From assembly GCA_001769855.1 (NCBI GenBank), contig MEPP01000001.1, positions 102,982-166,981 of the forward strand: a DNA stretch of 64,000 nucleotides, given 5' to 3'. Position numbers and translations under genes: made by a program. A model generated the notes under the pieces. It was not told the DNA's origin and did not search any database. It saw only the letters and a program-made list of their open reading frames with translations. Positions 61,680-64,000 of this stretch are shown here, piece by piece. Source of the stretch: Bdellovibrionales bacterium GWA2_49_15 (GTDB taxonomy: Bacteria > Bdellovibrionota > Bacteriovoracia > Bacteriovoracales > Bacteriovoracaceae). Within the stretch, counting starts at the first letter, position 1, and each line of letters opens with the position of its first letter.

Positions 61680-63374
61680 CTATTCCAATACAGCTTCCAG
61701 CTCCTCCACTAAAAATCCCCACTTCGATACCGAGCTATCAGAAGTGAATTCCAGGCGTAACGTATCACCATCGACAAAGTCGGTTACGTAGTCGGCCCCA
61801 GCACCGGACATGGACTCGATTTCATTTCTGGCCTTTCCCGTCACCTTTAAGAAGTCATAGCCTGATTCCAAATCATAGCGCTTGATTCTAGCGCGTACAT
61901 ACTTTGCCCCCGGAACCACAAACTCCCTGGCCACATTTTGGCCGTGCAGATAGGGATGATCAGTTTCAAATTTTTTCTCCAATCTTACAACATGCCAGGC
62001 ACTTGGGTCCGGTTCGCGACTGACCGGGCGGGTGTTTGTCAGCAGGTTGTAGGCATTGATACGCCCACCAGAGATCGTCTTTTTCCGATAGGCCCTGATC
62101 GGCTCTGATGTCCGGAGCAAACGCTCCTTCACTTCAGCAACCGTGAGACCGCCCTCTTTCGAGAGAAGCAGACCTAAAACCCCTGAGACGTGAGGTGTGG
62201 CCATGGATGTTCCTGAGTAAACGTCATATCCATTGTTGGTTACCGTCGAGAGAATTTTATGTCCGGGCGCTGCCACATGCACAGTTCGCTGGCCATAGGA
62301 AGAGAATGAAGCCAATCCATCCCCATTTGTATGGGCCGCCACCGCGACCACATTGGGTGCTTCATAGTTTGAAGGATAGTTGGGAGTCTGATCGTTATCA
62401 CTGCTGCTGTTGCCGGCCGCCGCAACGAAGAGGATTCCCTTATCACTGGCCCGTTTAATCGCATCAAACAGGGCCTCTGAACGACCGCCGCCGCCCCATG
62501 AGTTGGACATGATATCCACATCTAACTTGGTGGCGTAATCGATCGCGAGTACGGCATCGGCCGTTGTTCCTGATCCGGCATCTGTCAAAAACTTCACTCC
62601 CACCATTGTCACGTTGGCCATTACGCCCGCAACGCCGATACCGTTGTCATGAACCGCTCCAATCGTCCCGGAGCAATGAGTCCCGTGGCCGTGGCCATCG
62701 AGAGGATCTCCATCTTTATTGGCAAAGTCATATCCGTGAACATCGTCGATATATCCGTTTTTGTCGTCGTCAACGCCGGCCTTACCATTAGCTTCGGCCT
62801 CATTTGTCCACATATTGGCCTTGATATCTTCGTGGTTATAATCGATGCCAGTATCAATAATGGCGACCTTCACCCGGCGATCACCTTTGCTTATATCCCA
62901 GGCGCGGAAAGCTTGAATATCGGCACCGGCCACACCGCGACTTCCATCGGGTGAGTTGTTTCCAGTGTTATTGAGTCCCCATAACTGCCCAAAGCGCGGA
63001 TCGTTGGGGGCAAGAGGTGAGTCCTCTCCTTGTGATACAAAGTTATTGTGGTGAATCGGATTTCCGACTGTGTAAATGTAGTTAGGTTCGACGTACTGAA
63101 CTCCTTCCATACTCGCGATGTTGGAAATTGTCTTACCTAAATCGGCCTTATCGCTCACCTTGATATGCACAAGTTCGCCAAATCCCACGTGGTAAGATTT
63201 GGACCATTGGGCCCCCAACCCCTTGTTCTCTGTAAAACGGGATACGTTTACCCCGTCTTTCAATTTAATAATAAGTTCCCCGGGGACATGGGGAGACTGC
63301 AAATCCACCGTTGCCATCCCCAGTAACGGGAACGCCAAGGCACACAAACCAATTCCTTTCACGGCCTTTCTCAT
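61680..63374 (-). CDS. Secreted subtilisin-like serine protease (S8)
   Basis: A 564-residue preproprotein: signal peptide (MRKAVKGIGLCALAFPLLGMA), an I9-like propeptide (about 30-105, GELIIKLKDG to VEPNYIYTV), the S8 catalytic domain and a C-terminal beta domain (about 455-564) of the pre-peptidase type. Catalytic residues: D174 in AIIDTGID, H230 in HGHGTHCSG, N322 in AAAGNSS and S390 in SGTSMATPHVSG. AAGGAG precedes the ATG. Likely exported for digesting external or prey protein; the role in lifestyle is inferred. Confidence 0.95.
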   Translation of the reverse strand: MRKAVKGIGLCALAFPLLGMATVDLQSPHVPGELIIKLKDGVNVSRFTENKGLGAQWSKSYHVGFGELVHIKVSDKADLGKTISNIASMEGVQYVEPNYIYTVGNPIHHNNFVSQGEDSPLAPNDPRFGQLWGLNNTGNNSPDGSRGVAGADIQAFRAWDISKGDRRVKVAIIDTGIDYNHEDIKANMWTNEAEANGKAGVDDDKNGYIDDVHGYDFANKDGDPLDGHGHGTHCSGTIGAVHDNGIGVAGVMANVTMVGVKFLTDAGSGTTADAVLAIDYATKLDVDIMSNSWGGGGRSEALFDAIKRASDKGILFVAAAGNSSSDNDQTPNYPSNYEAPNVVAVAAHTNGDGLASFSSYGQRTVHVAAPGHKILSTVTNNGYDVYSGTSMATPHVSGVLGLLLSKEGGLTVAEVKERLLRTSEPIRAYRKKTISGGRINAYNLLTNTRPVSREPDPSAWHVVRLEKKFETDHPYLHGQNVAREFVVPGAKYVRARIKRYDLESGYDFLKVTGKARNEIESMSGAGADYVTDFVDGDTLRLEFTSDSSVSKWGFLVEELEAVLE

Positions 63375-63536
63375 GTTGTTACTCCTTCAACGCCTAATCA
63401 AGGCCTTCCATGGCCTCGATAAATTTTTACTAATAGTAAAAGCGTATTGGTTTGCTGCACTGCTCACCCATCCTGGTAAGAATTGCCCTTTTTACTCCCC
63501 CTCCATTTTTGCCAGGCGTTAGCTTAAAATAATAAT

Positions 63537-64000
63537 ATGATTCATCGACAATCAAACGATCCCGTCCTCGTTAAAAAAATCTCCCTTCGAGTTTGGTCCC
63601 TTCGGGACGAAGTGGAGGCCCGGATCAAAGAGCATCTGGCACAGGAAAGTGGGCCGGATGGATCTACCGCGAACGAGGAAGTCACCAGCTACTTGCAAGG
63701 ATTGATCAGCGAATATACGCCCCATCCCTCTGGCTCCTCAGACATAAAATCTGAAGACAGCAAGCCGGCACTTAATCTCATCAAGGGCGGACAAGACGCT
63801 CCCCCGACCGATGATCCTGCGGCCCTTGAGGACCAGGCCCCACCGGAAGGTGCAGCACCCGTTGAAGTCGTACCAACGGAGGCAGGAGCAGAGGCGGCAA
63901 TGGCCGAACCAACCACTCCCCAACCCGACCCGGACGCCCCGATTGTGATTCGCCAAAAAACACCGGCGATTGAGGCCGCCAAGCTTTGTCACGGACGAAC
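63537..64000 (+). CDS. Unknown protein, N-terminal part (cut by window edge)
   Basis: An open frame of 154 codons from ATG 63537 to the right edge, with no stop. The first ~65 residues are amphipathic and helical (LVKKISLRVWSLRDEVEARIKEHL). Residues about 75-140 are low-complexity, acidic and rich in Pro, Ala and Glu, a likely flexible linker. The last visible residues (IVIRQKTPAIEAAKLCHGR) may begin a folded domain. No signal peptide. No good ribosome site; the gene is divergent from the subtilase gene with a ~160-base gap. Family unknown. Confidence 0.55.
   Translation, partial: MIHRQSNDPVLVKKISLRVWSLRDEVEARIKEHLAQESGPDGSTANEEVTSYLQGLISEYTPHPSGSSDIKSEDSKPALNLIKGGQDAPPTDDPAALEDQAPPEGAAPVEVVPTEAGAEAAMAEPTTPQPDPDAPIVIRQKTPAIEAAKLCHGR

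Noticed and set aside
1..64000. Search for insertion sequences, CRISPR arrays, phage or defence islands
   Set aside because: No transposase, integrase, direct-repeat array, restriction or toxin-antitoxin gene could be found by reading; gene content looks like stable chromosome.

Overview
The window is a dense stretch of chromosome from a Gram-negative bacterium. It shows no mobile element, CRISPR array, tRNA or rRNA. A complete 14-gene nuo operon, a cobalamin-riboswitch TonB/BtuB pair, Lol-type lipoproteins, many small Sec-exported proteins, several c-di-GMP proteins, and many genes recognisable only by fold point to the Bdellovibrionota (Bdellovibrio/Bacteriovorax-like). The taxonomic call is an inference and was not checked by a search.

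Layout. (1) 1-9515, minus strand: a cobalamin riboswitch, then btuB, tonB, a pseudouridine synthase and a Pel-type exopolysaccharide cluster (pelA, pelB, pelD, start of pelE), with overlapping or closely spaced genes throughout. (2) 9645-13022: a flavoprotein plus thiamine-diphosphate enzyme pair. (3) 13033-20431: an 11-haem-motif periplasmic cytochrome, two small exported proteins, two degenerate HD-GYP proteins, a PilZ-like protein, a trypsin-like protease and arfB. (4) 20428-29338: an exported unknown protein and a Het-C-like protein, class II fructose-bisphosphate aldolase, a metallophosphoesterase, aminopeptidase N and a PilZ protein. (5) 29477-34122: a probable sphingolipid locus with a serine-palmitoyltransferase-like enzyme, a GNAT-fold acyltransferase, a fatty-acid 2-hydroxylase-like enzyme, a PAP2 phosphatase and an exported START-like protein. 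(6) 34342-48091, minus strand: nuoABCDEFGHIJKLMN. (7) 48362-64000: a pentapeptide-repeat protein, a lone receiver, a DUF4105 protein, a Popeye-like cyclic-nucleotide protein, a tocopherol-cyclase-like protein, SulP divergent from a Fur-family regulator with a perfect inverted repeat between them, an FHA-GGDEF cyclase, a divergent transketolase, rpmB, a subtilase, and an unknown gene cut by the right edge.

How the genes fit together. c-di-GMP recurs: an intact I-site in PelD, a PilZ protein, an FHA-GGDEF cyclase and degenerate HD-GYP proteins. The least expected features are the continuous organisation of B12-receptor and Pel genes behind one riboswitch, the shortened PelA with no PelC, the candidate ceramide-modifying locus, the structured DNA just after nuoN, and the SulP/Fur operator. 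Genes are packed so tightly that many convergent pairs abut or overlap at their stop codons.
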